Assembly: GCF_019334805.1 (NCBI RefSeq)
Contig: NZ_CP079822.1
Coordinates: forward strand, 1,488,001-1,552,000
DNA: 64,000 bases
DNA from: Rothia mucilaginosa
GTDB lineage: Bacteria > Actinomycetota > Actinomycetes > Actinomycetales > Micrococcaceae
Direction: 5' to 3'
Shown here one piece after another: positions 17,687-26,485 of this stretch. A program made the translations under genes and the position numbers. Every line of letters begins with the position of its first letter. Positions within the stretch are counted from its first letter, which is position 1. The notes under the pieces were generated by a model that was not told the origin of the DNA, did no database searches, and worked only from the letters and a program-made list of their open reading frames with translations.

Positions 17687-17782
17687 GAGCCGCCGGGGTA
17701 TCGTCGCGGATACTCCCGAAAGGGGCGCCTCCCGTGTGTGAATGGGGAGGTACACCAGCTCCCGCTGGGGCGGAAGCGGCTC
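17687..17782 (-). ncRNA. Structured 5' leader, candidate riboswitch
   Basis: A 96-nt segment 121 nt upstream of the Mo-enzyme start can fold as a closed multibranch junction. The closing stem is GAGCCGC/GCGGCTC. Three internal hairpins follow: CCAGC/GCTGG (17755-17768), CCTCCC/GGGAGG (17728-17750), and GGGAGTATC/GATACCCC (17695-17718). A strong Shine-Dalgarno lies just 3'. Position before a Moco enzyme raises a molybdenum-cofactor-type riboswitch, but I could not match the known moco consensus with confidence. The fold could be strand-symmetric; the minus strand is chosen because the only downstream gene is there. Confidence 0.4.
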
Positions 17783-17959
17783 TGTATGTATGTTGGTTTA
17801 TGTGTGTTTTAGGGAAATACCCTGTGTGCTTTCAATTTTATAGGACAAAGTGTCAGTCGCGAAAGCTAAGACACGTCATCTTCTGTAATATTTGCATAAA
17901 AAATCCGAATTTAAGGAAATTTTTTGCCTCCCCCTGATTTATAAGGAGATTCAGATGCA

Positions 17960-18001
17960 AAAAACTCGCCACACCCTACGATGAGGGCGTGGCGAGTTTT
18001 G
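17960..18001 (-). terminator. Terminator of the cation:proton antiporter gene
   Basis: Stem AAAACTCGCCAC / GTGGCGAGTTTT extended inward by CCCT/AGGG pairing. On the minus strand it is followed by TTTTTTGC, a strong intrinsic terminator. Confidence 0.8.
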
Positions 18002-18160
18002 AGCCTATATGTGGGATGCCTTGTGAAATTGATTAGCGTAGCTACCTGTTATTATGTGGTTTTTATCGGGTAATCCCACATAAAGTCGCTGTGACTGTAT
18101 GCGGGGCACCTGCTCAAACTAGTTCGTTCCATGAAAGGCCGAACCACCACATAGCCGCAG

Positions 18161-19672
18161 CTACTTCTGCGCAGCATCGGTATTCTCTACAGAGCCCCTG
18201 CGCTTCTTTGCCGCATCCTCAGATGCAGTGCAGGGATCGGCCGAAGCAACCTCAACCTCGGTAGAATCAGATTCAGCCTGAGACTTCAAACGAACCACCG
18301 GAATCATACCCGTAGTCAGCTTCGTCTGAGCATTACGCTGAGCCTTCAGAGCATTCATCTGTTCCTTACGGCTCGGCGCCTGCTGAGACGGTCCAGCAGA
18401 ACCAAACGCCTGACGAATACCCAACGCCCACAGCGGGAACAGTAGAACCGTCAGCGCGCCACCGGCAACCAGCAGCGACGCCGTGGACTCCTCCAGAAGA
18501 CCCGAACTGGTCGCAACCTCCGTCACCGCCACAATAATCGGCAGACCCGCAGCCGAATACAACGCCAACTGCGCCTTCTGCGCGCGAGTGGTCAACCCCG
18601 AACGGGTATCGAAGAAATGCTCCGCCAAAAGCACCGGAACACCACGGCACAGCAGAATACCCACCACCACGGCAAGCAGACCCAAAGGCTTAGCCACCAC
18701 GGCAGACACATCAATACCCATACCGCTGACCACAAAGAACAGCGGAATCATGAACGTAAAACCAGCCACCTCAAGGCGGCGAGTCATCATATGCAAAGCC
18801 GCCGGAGGGGTCAGAGTACGCAGAATCAGACCCGCCGCAAAGGCACCGAGCACCGCATCCAAATCAAAAAGGGCAGTGCACATGATCAGGGTCGCCAGCA
18901 GGAACATCGCAAGACGCAAAACCGTCTGACCGGTCGTATTCGCCTCCGCAACCATAATCTGACGCAGACCCGGCACATGCGCAAACAGACGATGCGGAAT
19001 CAACGCCACAATCACCGCAACCACCATAAACGCCAGCAACACCACAATCGCCATGCCCGGCGAACGCGACGAGAGCAGCAGCGAAATAGCGAAAATCGGC
19101 AGAAGCTCACCCACAGCACCGTGCACCAGCACCGCATTACCCACCGGCGTACCGGCAGCACCGTGAGACTTCAACATCGGCAGCAGAGTGCCCAACGCCG
19201 TAGAACTCAGCGCCACACCCACCGCAACATACGTATTCAGCTCACGCGAGAACGACGTAATCACCGCCGCACCCGCCATACCCAAGGCAAAGCACACCAC
19301 CCACGTGGCAATAGCGCTATAACCCTGACGGCTACGCAGCGACGACACGTTAATCTCAAAGCCCGCAATCAAAAAGAGCATGCCCAAGCCCAGCTCCTTC
19401 AGTAGCGGGATACCGCCCTCACTGCTGGCAAGGTTGAGCATATTGGGGCCAATCAGCAGACCAAAAATGAGCAGGAAAACCACATCCGGGATCTTCTTAC
19501 CCGTCAGCCGCGAAAGAATCGGCGACAGCAACGCAACCAACGTAATCCAGAAAATGGACACAAACTGGCCGCTATCGTGGCTCGATCCATCCGACAGAGT
19601 CGTACCCGAAGCAAGAAGAGCACCAGAAGTCCCCAAATCCGTCAAGAAAAGCGGGGAAAAAGTCGAAAACAT
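18161..19672 (-). CDS. Cation:proton antiporter, CPA2/KefB-like membrane domain
   Basis: A 503-residue protein with about 12-13 helices between residues ~35 and 415. Typical pieces are KKIPDVVFLLIFGLLIGP, ELGLGMLFLIAGFEIN, ALSSTALGTLLPML, FDLDAVLGAFAAGLILR and PLFFVVSGMGIDVSAV, which match the Na+/H+ exchanger superfamily (PF00999). The polar C-terminal tail (~85 residues, Lys/Glu/Ser-rich) has no TrkA-N or RCK nucleotide domain, unlike KefB/KefC. It probably exchanges Na+ or K+ for protons across the cytoplasmic membrane; the ion is not determinable. It is monocistronic with its own terminator. Confidence 0.85.
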   Translation of the reverse strand: MFSTFSPLFLTDLGTSGALLASGTTLSDGSSHDSGQFVSIFWITLVALLSPILSRLTGKKIPDVVFLLIFGLLIGPNMLNLASSEGGIPLLKELGLGMLFLIAGFEINVSSLRSRQGYSAIATWVVCFALGMAGAAVITSFSRELNTYVAVGVALSSTALGTLLPMLKSHGAAGTPVGNAVLVHGAVGELLPIFAISLLLSSRSPGMAIVVLLAFMVVAVIVALIPHRLFAHVPGLRQIMVAEANTTGQTVLRLAMFLLATLIMCTALFDLDAVLGAFAAGLILRTLTPPAALHMMTRRLEVAGFTFMIPLFFVVSGMGIDVSAVVAKPLGLLAVVVGILLCRGVPVLLAEHFFDTRSGLTTRAQKAQLALYSAAGLPIIVAVTEVATSSGLLEESTASLLVAGGALTVLLFPLWALGIRQAFGSAGPSQQAPSRKEQMNALKAQRNAQTKLTTGMIPVVRLKSQAESDSTEVEVASADPCTASEDAAKKRRGSVENTDAAQK

Positions 19673-20041
19673 AAAACCTCAACGTGGTGTGTGCAGGTGG
19701 GGCGCGTTTGGGACAGTAAAAGGAGCGAAATTATGCTCCCGCGGGGTTGCTCCACCTTTAAGAACGTACCAATGGTACACACCTAACCTCGTGCAACACA
19801 ACAACACTTGAACAGCACTCACCAATAGGGCAAGAAGCTCCAGCCAGCAGCCGACAGAGAGGCAGTATGAGAGCAAAACCTCCGCGCCACCACCCGAGCA
19901 GACACAGCTTCCACCGTTACACTTAACACCTATGCCAGAGCATCCGACACACACCACCGGATGCGGCAGATACCCTGGCAGGGCACACACCACCGGCAGG
20001 GTGCACAGACTCTCAAACACGGCACTACAAGGAGCGAGGAC
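19673..20041. other. Divergent intergenic region
   Basis: About 370 bp between the antiporter (minus) and the membrane protein (plus). It should hold both promoters. Open frames on either strand here are short or proline/cysteine-rich and look like chance. No other structure was recognised. Confidence 0.4.
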
Positions 20042-21175
20042 ATGGCAGCAGGGCGCACTCAACCTATCCCCACCGTCAGCAGCGGGGCACGTGCCGCCTC
20101 CCTCGGAGGAACCCGACGCGACCTTGGGCTCGACCTCGCCCGCGCCTTCGCCGTGCTCAGCCTGCTCATCCCCTTCGGATACTGGCTGCAACTAATCCCG
20201 GTGTCCTGGACGTTCTGGATCCCGCAGACCCTCGTGCCGGCTGAACCGCTCTTCGCCGCAATCCTGGGCGCAGCCGCCTGGCGGTACGCACGCACCGCAA
20301 ACTTCCCGCAGCTCTTCGCCGGAACCATCGTGCGATTCCTTGCACTACTACTGCTGGGCGTAGCGCTCATGCAAGGCATCACCTACCTGCCGCAACCGGG
20401 CGTCACCGTACCGGCACAGGGCTTCAGTTATTCTCTGCCCTTCGACATGCTCGTGCACCTGGCGCTACTCACCCTGCTGACCCTATTCGTCGTGCACCTG
20501 CCCCTCTGGGCAGTCGCAGCGCTTGCGGTGCTCACCAGCCCCTTCATCACCTGGACCTACACCCTGCTCATGGATGTAGCCGCCCAAGCTGATGCGTGGA
20601 CCGCCGTTCAGCTGCCCTTCCTGGCGAGCCACGGTGTCAACCATGCCCAAAGCGCCCAGCTCATCTGGGTCATGTGCCTGGGCATCGTGCTCGTACGCCT
20701 CTACGACAATCTGCAGGCAAAGCTCGCAATCCCCGTCGTACTCGCCGTACTGGCGCTCGCCGTCTACCGCACTTTCAACCCCTACACCGAGCTGGGCGTC
20801 CTCAACAGCCCGCAGGTACTACTGACCCTGAATCTGGCGGCAACCCTCTACTTCTGGGCCGAATGCGCGCGCCTGCTCTCCGCACAGGCGGGAATGCTCA
20901 CCCCCATCGCCCGCCTGGGCCAGATGTCGCTGAGCGCCTCCATTGTGCTGAGCGGAATCATCATCTACGCCGGACCCACCATCAAGGCATTCACCGTCGG
21001 CGAGCACTACGTCGCCACCGGAGGCTGGGGAACCGCCGTGTACTGGAGCGCCTTCCTGCTGCTCGGTACCGCAATCGCCCTGGGCTTCTGCACCCTCTGG
21101 GCGCGTATGGCGCGCTCCATTGCCGGACGCGGCCCTCTGGAGGCGATTCTCGCCCTCATCTCCGGGCGCGGCTAA
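20042..21175 (+). CDS. Polytopic membrane protein, DUF418/DUF1624-like
   Basis: A 377-residue protein with about 9-10 helices. The start of the first helix, TRRDLGLDLARAFAVLSLLI, resembles the R-x-LDxARAxAVL pattern of the YeiB/DUF418/DUF1624 acyltransferase-like membrane families. The later segment PIARLGQMSLSASIVLSGII also fits the RxGRxSLTxYLxQSII block of DUF418 proteins. The start at 20042 is chosen for the AAGGAGCGAGGAC ribosome site; an in-frame ATG at 19961 would add 27 polar residues. Function is unknown; relatives may modify cell-envelope polymers (weak inference). Alone in its transcript. Confidence 0.65.
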   Translation: MAAGRTQPIPTVSSGARAASLGGTRRDLGLDLARAFAVLSLLIPFGYWLQLIPVSWTFWIPQTLVPAEPLFAAILGAAAWRYARTANFPQLFAGTIVRFLALLLLGVALMQGITYLPQPGVTVPAQGFSYSLPFDMLVHLALLTLLTLFVVHLPLWAVAALAVLTSPFITWTYTLLMDVAAQADAWTAVQLPFLASHGVNHAQSAQLIWVMCLGIVLVRLYDNLQAKLAIPVVLAVLALAVYRTFNPYTELGVLNSPQVLLTLNLAATLYFWAECARLLSAQAGMLTPIARLGQMSLSASIVLSGIIIYAGPTIKAFTVGEHYVATGGWGTAVYWSAFLLLGTAIALGFCTLWARMARSIAGRGPLEAILALISGRG

Positions 21176-21198
21176 CCCAATCTGAACTCAATACGAAA

Positions 21199-21238
21199 GC
21201 GACCCCCTTCCTGCGTTCCTGCGCGGGTAGGGGGTCGC
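21199..21238 (+). terminator. Terminator of the DUF418-like gene
   Basis: Stem GCGACCCCCT / AGGGGGTCGC with a 20-nt loop, 23 nt past the stop. Confidence 0.7.
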
Positions 21239-21308
21239 CTCTATGTGCTCAACATCTGCAACAGAATCTGCGCCGGAGTCTGCAACAGAAATACTGCGGA
21301 TACGACAA

Positions 21309-21333
21309 AGCCCCGGTCCAGTGGACCGGGGCT
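21309..21333 (-). terminator. Terminator of tRNA-Pro
   Basis: A 12-bp perfect inverted repeat AGCCCCGGTCCA / TGGACCGGGGCT, 6 nt past the tRNA 3' end on the minus strand, followed by TTTG. Confidence 0.7.
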
Positions 21334-21338
21334 AGCTG

Positions 21339-21412
21339 TCGGGATGACAGGATTTGAACCTGCGACCTCGTCGTCCCGAACGACGCGCGCTACCAAGCTG
21401 CGCCACATCCCG
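21339..21412 (-). tRNA. tRNA-Pro (anticodon CGG)
   Basis: On the minus strand the acceptor stem CGGGATG pairs with CATCCCG, with discriminator A. The D arm is GCGCAGCTTGGTAGCGC, the anticodon arm CGTCG-TTCGGGA-CGACG carries CGG, and the T arm is GCAGG-TTCAAAT-CCTGT. The length is 74 nt and the 3' CCA is not encoded, as is usual in actinobacteria. Confidence 0.95.
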
Positions 21413-21521
21413 ATGTTGACCTATCAGCGAATACCGTAGGCAACTCACCTAGGATAACCCAAAAAAATTCAGAACGCAACACAGCGGCACGCCACCGGTC
21501 GGGGAGTGGCAAATAAAGGTT

Positions 21522-23396
21522 CTAGGCTTCAGCCTCCTGAACCTGATTCAGCTCATCCCAGGAGGCGTACATCGCCGCAAAACGACCACCGGAAGCAATC
21601 AGCTGCTGCGGGGAGCCATCCTCCACCACGGAGCCCTCATGAATCACCAGCACACGATCAGCACCCAGAACCGTCGAGAGACGATGCGCAATCACCAGCG
21701 CCGTACGCCCCGCCAACACGGTTCGCAGCGCCGCCTGCACCGCACGCTCACTCGGAATGTCCAGCGAAGCCGTCGCCTCATCCAGAATCAGCACTCGCGG
21801 ATTCGCCAAGAACACGCGAGCAAAGGACACCAGCTGACGCTGACCCGCCGACAGGGTAATACCGCCGCGACCCAGCTGCGACTCGTAGCCCTCACGCAGA
21901 CGCTCAATGAACGCGTCAGCACCCACCGCCTTCGCGGCAGCCTTCACCTGCTCATCGGATGCCTGCGGGTTACCCATGCGGATATTCTCCAGAATCGACG
22001 CGGAGAACAGGAACACCTCCTGGGTCAGCATGAGCACCTCACGGCGCAGCTGCGCATCCGCCAGCTGGCGGACATCCACGCCGTCAATACGCACCTGACC
22101 GGCTGAAACATCGTAGAAACGAGCCACCAGCTTAGCGATCGTCGACTTACCGGCACCCGTAGCACCCACCAGCGCCACGGTCGTACCCGGCTCAATGCGC
22201 AGGCTCGTCTCCTTCAGCGCGTGACGATCCGAGGTGTACCCAAAGACCGCCGAATCCAGCTCCACCAGAGCGCCCTGAACCGTGCCGGACGCGCCCTCAG
22301 TAACGCCAGTAGCAGATTCAGCTACAGACTCTACAGCCCGCTCATGCGGATGCTCCGGCTCAGCAACCTCCGGCTCCTCAGCCAAGAACGACGACAGCTT
22401 CTCCAGCGCTGACATCGCCGACTGGAACATGTTGTAGAACTCAGAGAGCTGCATGACCGGCTCAAACACACGGTTCGCGTAAATCACCAGCGCCAGCAGG
22501 GTACCGATCTGCATGGTGCCGCCCAGCACCGCATAACCACCCAGCACCAGCGCACCGGCAATAAACACATTGCCCAAAAGCATCAGCACGGGCGAATAGA
22601 TGCCGAAAATCTTAATGGAATCCATCACCGCAAGGCGGTAACGCTCCGACGCCTGAGCGTACTCAGAACGCATCTGCGCCTCCGCACCAAACGCCTTCAC
22701 CGCGCGGATACCCGTAAAAGTCTCCACAAAACGGCTCGTCAAATGCGCAGACTCGGTACGCATCGTACGGAAAACCGGCACCGCCGTCTTCTGGAACCAG
22801 CGCGTCAAGAAGTAAATCGGCACGCCCATGACCAGCATGAACAGGCCAATACGCCAATCCAGAAGGAAAATAGCGACCGCAGAAATCACCATGGACAGCA
22901 AAGTAATCGCCAACTGGCTGATGCCGCTGTCCAAGAAGCTGCGGACCGTATCAATATCGCTAGTCAGACGCGAAATGACCTTGCCCGAGGTGTACCGCTC
23001 ATGGAACGACACGCTCAGCGACTGCGCGTGACGGAACACCCGCTTACGCAGGTACACCACCACGCCCAGCGACACGCGCACCGTGTACGCCACGTTGACC
23101 CATGAGAAGATCGCGGTCACCGCGGTAGCCACCACAAAGAACACCAGCAGGGTCAACAGGGGAGAGGCATCACCCTGCCTGAGCGGCTCAATGGAACTAT
23201 CCAGGACGCGGGCAATCAGAATCGGCGCAACCGCTGAGGAACCCGACACCAAAAGCACCGAAATAATCGACAGAGCCAACGCCCCACGGTGCGGGCGCAA
23301 CATCTGGCGCAGCAGAGCCATCGAGCGTTCACGGGTCTCCGCGCGCTCTTGCGGGCTCATCTGCTCCTGCGGCTCCGCCGGACGATGATGGGCCAT
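21522..23396 (-). CDS. ABC exporter half-transporter (membrane domain plus ATPase), subunit 2
   Basis: A 624-residue fused permease-ATPase. The six-helix ABC_membrane domain covers about 40-320 and the nucleotide-binding domain about 375-610. Walker A is GATGAGKST near 412, the signature is LSAGQRQLV near 512 (non-canonical: LSGGQ expected), and Walker B is VLILDEATASLD with the catalytic Glu intact. It pairs with the upstream gene as a heterodimer of the multidrug/lipid exporter type (MdlAB/TmrAB/BmrCD-like). Its start overlaps the stop of subunit 1 in TAATG. The substrate is not predictable. Confidence 0.93.
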   Translation of the reverse strand: MAHHRPAEPQEQMSPQERAETRERSMALLRQMLRPHRGALALSIISVLLVSGSSAVAPILIARVLDSSIEPLRQGDASPLLTLLVFFVVATAVTAIFSWVNVAYTVRVSLGVVVYLRKRVFRHAQSLSVSFHERYTSGKVISRLTSDIDTVRSFLDSGISQLAITLLSMVISAVAIFLLDWRIGLFMLVMGVPIYFLTRWFQKTAVPVFRTMRTESAHLTSRFVETFTGIRAVKAFGAEAQMRSEYAQASERYRLAVMDSIKIFGIYSPVLMLLGNVFIAGALVLGGYAVLGGTMQIGTLLALVIYANRVFEPVMQLSEFYNMFQSAMSALEKLSSFLAEEPEVAEPEHPHERAVESVAESATGVTEGASGTVQGALVELDSAVFGYTSDRHALKETSLRIEPGTTVALVGATGAGKSTIAKLVARFYDVSAGQVRIDGVDVRQLADAQLRREVLMLTQEVFLFSASILENIRMGNPQASDEQVKAAAKAVGADAFIERLREGYESQLGRGGITLSAGQRQLVSFARVFLANPRVLILDEATASLDIPSERAVQAALRTVLAGRTALVIAHRLSTVLGADRVLVIHEGSVVEDGSPQQLIASGGRFAAMYASWDELNQVQEAEA

Positions 23397-25426
23397 TAGC
23401 CCTCCTCCATCGTCATCAGCTGACGGTACTGCTCCGAAGAGTCCATCAGCTCAGCGTGAGTGCCCTCGGCGACCACAGCACCATCAACCATCAGCAGCAC
23501 ACGGTCCGCCAGAGCCACCGTGGAGGGGCGGTGCGCCGTCAGCAGGGTCGTGGCGCCGCCCAGGCCCTCCAAGCCTTCACGCAGACCGGTAATAATACGC
23601 TCCTCGGTGTTCACATCCAGCGCCGAGAACGGGTCATCCAGCAGCAGCACGGAGGGGCGCTTCGCCAAAGCGCGCGCCAACGACAGACGCTGACGCTGAC
23701 CACCCGAAAGGCTCAGACCCTCCTCACCAATGACGGTATCCAGACCCTGCGGAAGCTCCGCCACAAAATCGCACGCAGCCAGCTGCAGTGCGGTCTGGAG
23801 GGTCGCCTCCAGCTCTTCTGCGGTGGGGTAGTCCTCATCCTCGGTGCCGCGCTCGTACTGCTCAGCAACGCCCATCAGCACGTTCTCACGGACCGTTCCG
23901 GAGAAGAGTACCGCCTCCTCAAAGACGAACGCGGTCTGGGCGCGCACCTCCTCAATAGACATGTCTGCGGCATCTCGGGTGCCAAAACGCAGGGAACCGG
24001 AGGTCGGCTCGTAGAAACGCGGAACCAACGACAGCACGGTCGACTTGCCGCTACCGGTTGCGCCCACCAGCGCCAGAATCTCGCCCGGGAAGACCTTGAA
24101 GTTGACGTCCTTCAGCACGGAAACCTCGGGCGCCTTCACCTCAGAGCCTGCGCCGGCAACCTCAGCAGGAACAGGTGCTTCGGCAGTATCGTAGCTGAAC
24201 TGAACGTGATCGAAAGTGACAGATACTGCGCCACCGCTGGGGTACTGCATAGTTTCCTTCCCGGAGCCGCCCTCGGCAGACACTCCAGCTACTGTTGACG
24301 AATCAGAAGCACCCTGCGGATGCTCAGGCGCAGGCATAGCCGCGGAGCCACGAACCAGCGGCACGGCCTCAAAGCCGGGCTCGTCCATGACCTCGTTGTG
24401 GCGTTCCATCGCCACCTTATAGCTCAAATAGGCAGACATCAGCGCGGTTGAGCGCGTCACGTGGCTGAGCACGGTCGTCTGCACCGCAAAGTAGGCGGTC
24501 ATTGCGCCCAGACTCAAGGTGCCCGCCGCAACCTGTGAAGCGCCCACAGCCAGCGCCACCGCCGTGGAGACACCCACAATCAGGCCCTGGTACAGGGCAA
24601 CACGAGCCACCAGCATCGACCTGCCGTACTCACGCACCTGCAGGGCGTCCACCGACTCGGAATATTCCTGAATCTGCTCGGGGGAGCGGCCCAGCGCCTT
24701 AATCACGCGGATGCCGCGCACCGACTCCTCAATGCGGGTGGACAGATCGCCCGTCATCTGCTGAATCTCATGCGAGGCGCGGTAGTACTTGCGGGTGAAG
24801 TTCACCAACGACAGCACCAGAATAGGCACCGTCACCACGAACACCAGCGCCAGGGACGGCGAAGAACGCAGCATGAAGAAGCCACCGACCAGGAACATCA
24901 CCGCAATAGTCAGCATCTGCACAATACCGAAGGACAGCCAACGGCGAATCGTACCCAAATCGCTCATGGAACGGGTCAACAACTGACCGGAGGGCCAGCG
25001 ATCCAGCAGAGAAAGCGGGGCGCTGAGCAGGCGGTCAAAGAAGTTCATGCGCATGGATAGCTCAATCGTGGAGGTCGGGTCCACAATCAGCCAGCGCCTC
25101 CAGTACATGAAGGAGGCGTGCGCAATACCCAGCAGAAGCACCAGGCCGCCGGCAATCCAGATGGCGCTTTCGGTGGTGCTCTGCGAGAGATGATCCACAA
25201 TAATCTGCAACATCTGCGGGATGGAAATCTCAAGGGCACCGGCACCGAATGCCACGAGCAGACCCACACCCCAGCGCACACGAATCGGACGCGCATACGC
25301 GGCGAGGGTGCGCGGGGCACGCTGACCGTGCGCGTAGTCAATCGGGTCGGGGGTCGGTTCGCTCGCCGTCTCCAGGAAAGGATTGCGGCGGCGCTTAGTC
25401 GTGCGCGCTGTAGAAGCCTCAGACAT
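23396..25426 (-). CDS. ABC exporter half-transporter (membrane domain plus ATPase), subunit 1
   Basis: A 676-residue partner of the downstream half-transporter. The membrane domain lies at about 50-340. A ~60-residue Ser/Gly/Pro-rich linker precedes the ATPase, which has Walker A GATGSGKST near 457, canonical signature LSGGQRQRLSLARAL near 573, and Walker B VLLLDDPFSALD. Here Asp replaces the catalytic Glu. Combined with the LSAGQ of subunit 2, this predicts one degenerate and one active ATP site, as in asymmetric exporters. The ATG overlaps the stop of the metallophosphoesterase gene (TAATG), so three genes are coupled. Confidence 0.93.
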   Translation of the reverse strand: MSEASTARTTKRRRNPFLETASEPTPDPIDYAHGQRAPRTLAAYARPIRVRWGVGLLVAFGAGALEISIPQMLQIIVDHLSQSTTESAIWIAGGLVLLLGIAHASFMYWRRWLIVDPTSTIELSMRMNFFDRLLSAPLSLLDRWPSGQLLTRSMSDLGTIRRWLSFGIVQMLTIAVMFLVGGFFMLRSSPSLALVFVVTVPILVLSLVNFTRKYYRASHEIQQMTGDLSTRIEESVRGIRVIKALGRSPEQIQEYSESVDALQVREYGRSMLVARVALYQGLIVGVSTAVALAVGASQVAAGTLSLGAMTAYFAVQTTVLSHVTRSTALMSAYLSYKVAMERHNEVMDEPGFEAVPLVRGSAAMPAPEHPQGASDSSTVAGVSAEGGSGKETMQYPSGGAVSVTFDHVQFSYDTAEAPVPAEVAGAGSEVKAPEVSVLKDVNFKVFPGEILALVGATGSGKSTVLSLVPRFYEPTSGSLRFGTRDAADMSIEEVRAQTAFVFEEAVLFSGTVRENVLMGVAEQYERGTEDEDYPTAEELEATLQTALQLAACDFVAELPQGLDTVIGEEGLSLSGGQRQRLSLARALAKRPSVLLLDDPFSALDVNTEERIITGLREGLEGLGGATTLLTAHRPSTVALADRVLLMVDGAVVAEGTHAELMDSSEQYRQLMTMEEG

Positions 25427-26451
25427 TAGAGCCGACCACCCGCCGATGCAGCGGAGGTGCCCTGCTCCTTATCGCGAGCCGTGAGGGTCACCAGGATTGC
25501 CTCCGGCGGGCAGAACAGACGCACCGGCGCAAAACGAGAGGTACCCAAACCGGCAGAAACCTGAACCGGAATACCGGACTGCTCACTGACGCCCTTCGCA
25601 CGCGAAGGCGGCAAATCGCAATTGCTGACCAGAGCATGACCGCCGGGCAGGCAGACCTGGCCGCCGTGCGTATGACCGGCAAAAATGGCCTGCGCGCCGT
25701 CCTGCACGAAGCGGTGCAGGGTACGCATGTAGGGGGCGTGCGCCACGCCGATACGGACGCTCGGCTCCTCGCCCTCGTCGAAGGCACCGGGGGCGAATCC
25801 GGGGTGCTCATCGTAGTGCAGGTGCGGGTCATCCACACCGGAGAACTCCAGGCGCAGACCCTTGAGGTTCAGTGTGTCGTAGCGGTTAATCAGGCCCGTC
25901 CAGCCGCGCGACTCGAAGGCGTCGTGCATCCGCTCAATGGGCAGGGCTACGCGTGAGCCTTCCTCAATCATCTGCGGGGTGCGCGGCTGCCACAGGTAGC
26001 GTGCCGGGTTCTTAAAAATCGGCGCGAAATAGCAATTGGAGCCGGGCACAAACACGCCGGGGAAGTCCATGAGCGGGTCGAGCGCCTCCAACAGCGGACC
26101 CATACCGTCCACGTGGGATAGGTTATCGCCCGTGTTCATCACCAGATCCGGCTCCAGGGCAGCCAGCGAGTGCATGAAGTCAATCTTCTTCTGCTGGCCC
26201 GGAATCATGTGCATATCTGAAATATGCAGAATCCTAAAGTCGGGGCTACCGGCGGGCAGCACCGGCAGGGACTCGGTGCGGAGCTGAAAATTATTCAGTT
26301 CAATAAAGTGCCCATACGCCGCCGTGGCGGCCCCCAAGGCTGCAGTGGCGGCTACCGCCCCCGCTACCTTTTTCAGGAGCGGGGAGGAGCCGCGTGCGCC
26401 GGGGACCGCCACGGGGACGCGGGCGTTGACTGCGTTTTCACACATCATCAA
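25426..26451 (-). CDS. Membrane-anchored metallophosphoesterase (YkuE-like)
   Basis: A 341-residue calcineurin-like phosphoesterase with one N-terminal membrane helix (about 25-45), so the catalytic domain probably faces outside. Metal-site motifs in order are HISDMHM, MNTGDNLSH, VPGSNCYFAP, VAHAP and FAGHTHGGQVCLPGG. The usual GNHD motif is changed to GSNC, so the Asp is a Cys; actinobacterial relatives often have GSND. Relatives act on UDP-diacylglucosamine or other lipid phosphates; the substrate is unknown here. It heads the operon with the two ABC subunits and lies 34 bp after the PBP gene, so all four may be one transcript. Confidence 0.82.
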   Translation of the reverse strand: MMMCENAVNARVPVAVPGARGSSPLLKKVAGAVAATAALGAATAAYGHFIELNNFQLRTESLPVLPAGSPDFRILHISDMHMIPGQQKKIDFMHSLAALEPDLVMNTGDNLSHVDGMGPLLEALDPLMDFPGVFVPGSNCYFAPIFKNPARYLWQPRTPQMIEEGSRVALPIERMHDAFESRGWTGLINRYDTLNLKGLRLEFSGVDDPHLHYDEHPGFAPGAFDEGEEPSVRIGVAHAPYMRTLHRFVQDGAQAIFAGHTHGGQVCLPGGHALVSNCDLPPSRAKGVSEQSGIPVQVSAGLGTSRFAPVRLFCPPEAILVTLTARDKEQGTSAASAGGRL

Positions 26452-26485
26452 TCGCCTTTCAGACTTCAGCTGATGAGCTGTGATT

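Noticed and set aside
17687..17782. TPP, FMN, cobalamin or c-di-GMP riboswitch
   Set aside because: The conserved cores of these classes as I know them are not present on either strand.
17593..17937. A 114-codon plus-strand frame over the structured leader
   Set aside because: Composition is unlike real proteins here and it is opposite to the leader of the Mo-enzyme gene.
19679..20191. A 170-codon minus-strand Cys-rich frame upstream of the antiporter
   Set aside because: Covers the divergent promoter region and the 5' end of the next gene; no ribosome site or family.
21339..21412. tRNA-Pro as an integration site
   Set aside because: No integrase, no repeated 3' tRNA end and no foreign DNA beside it.
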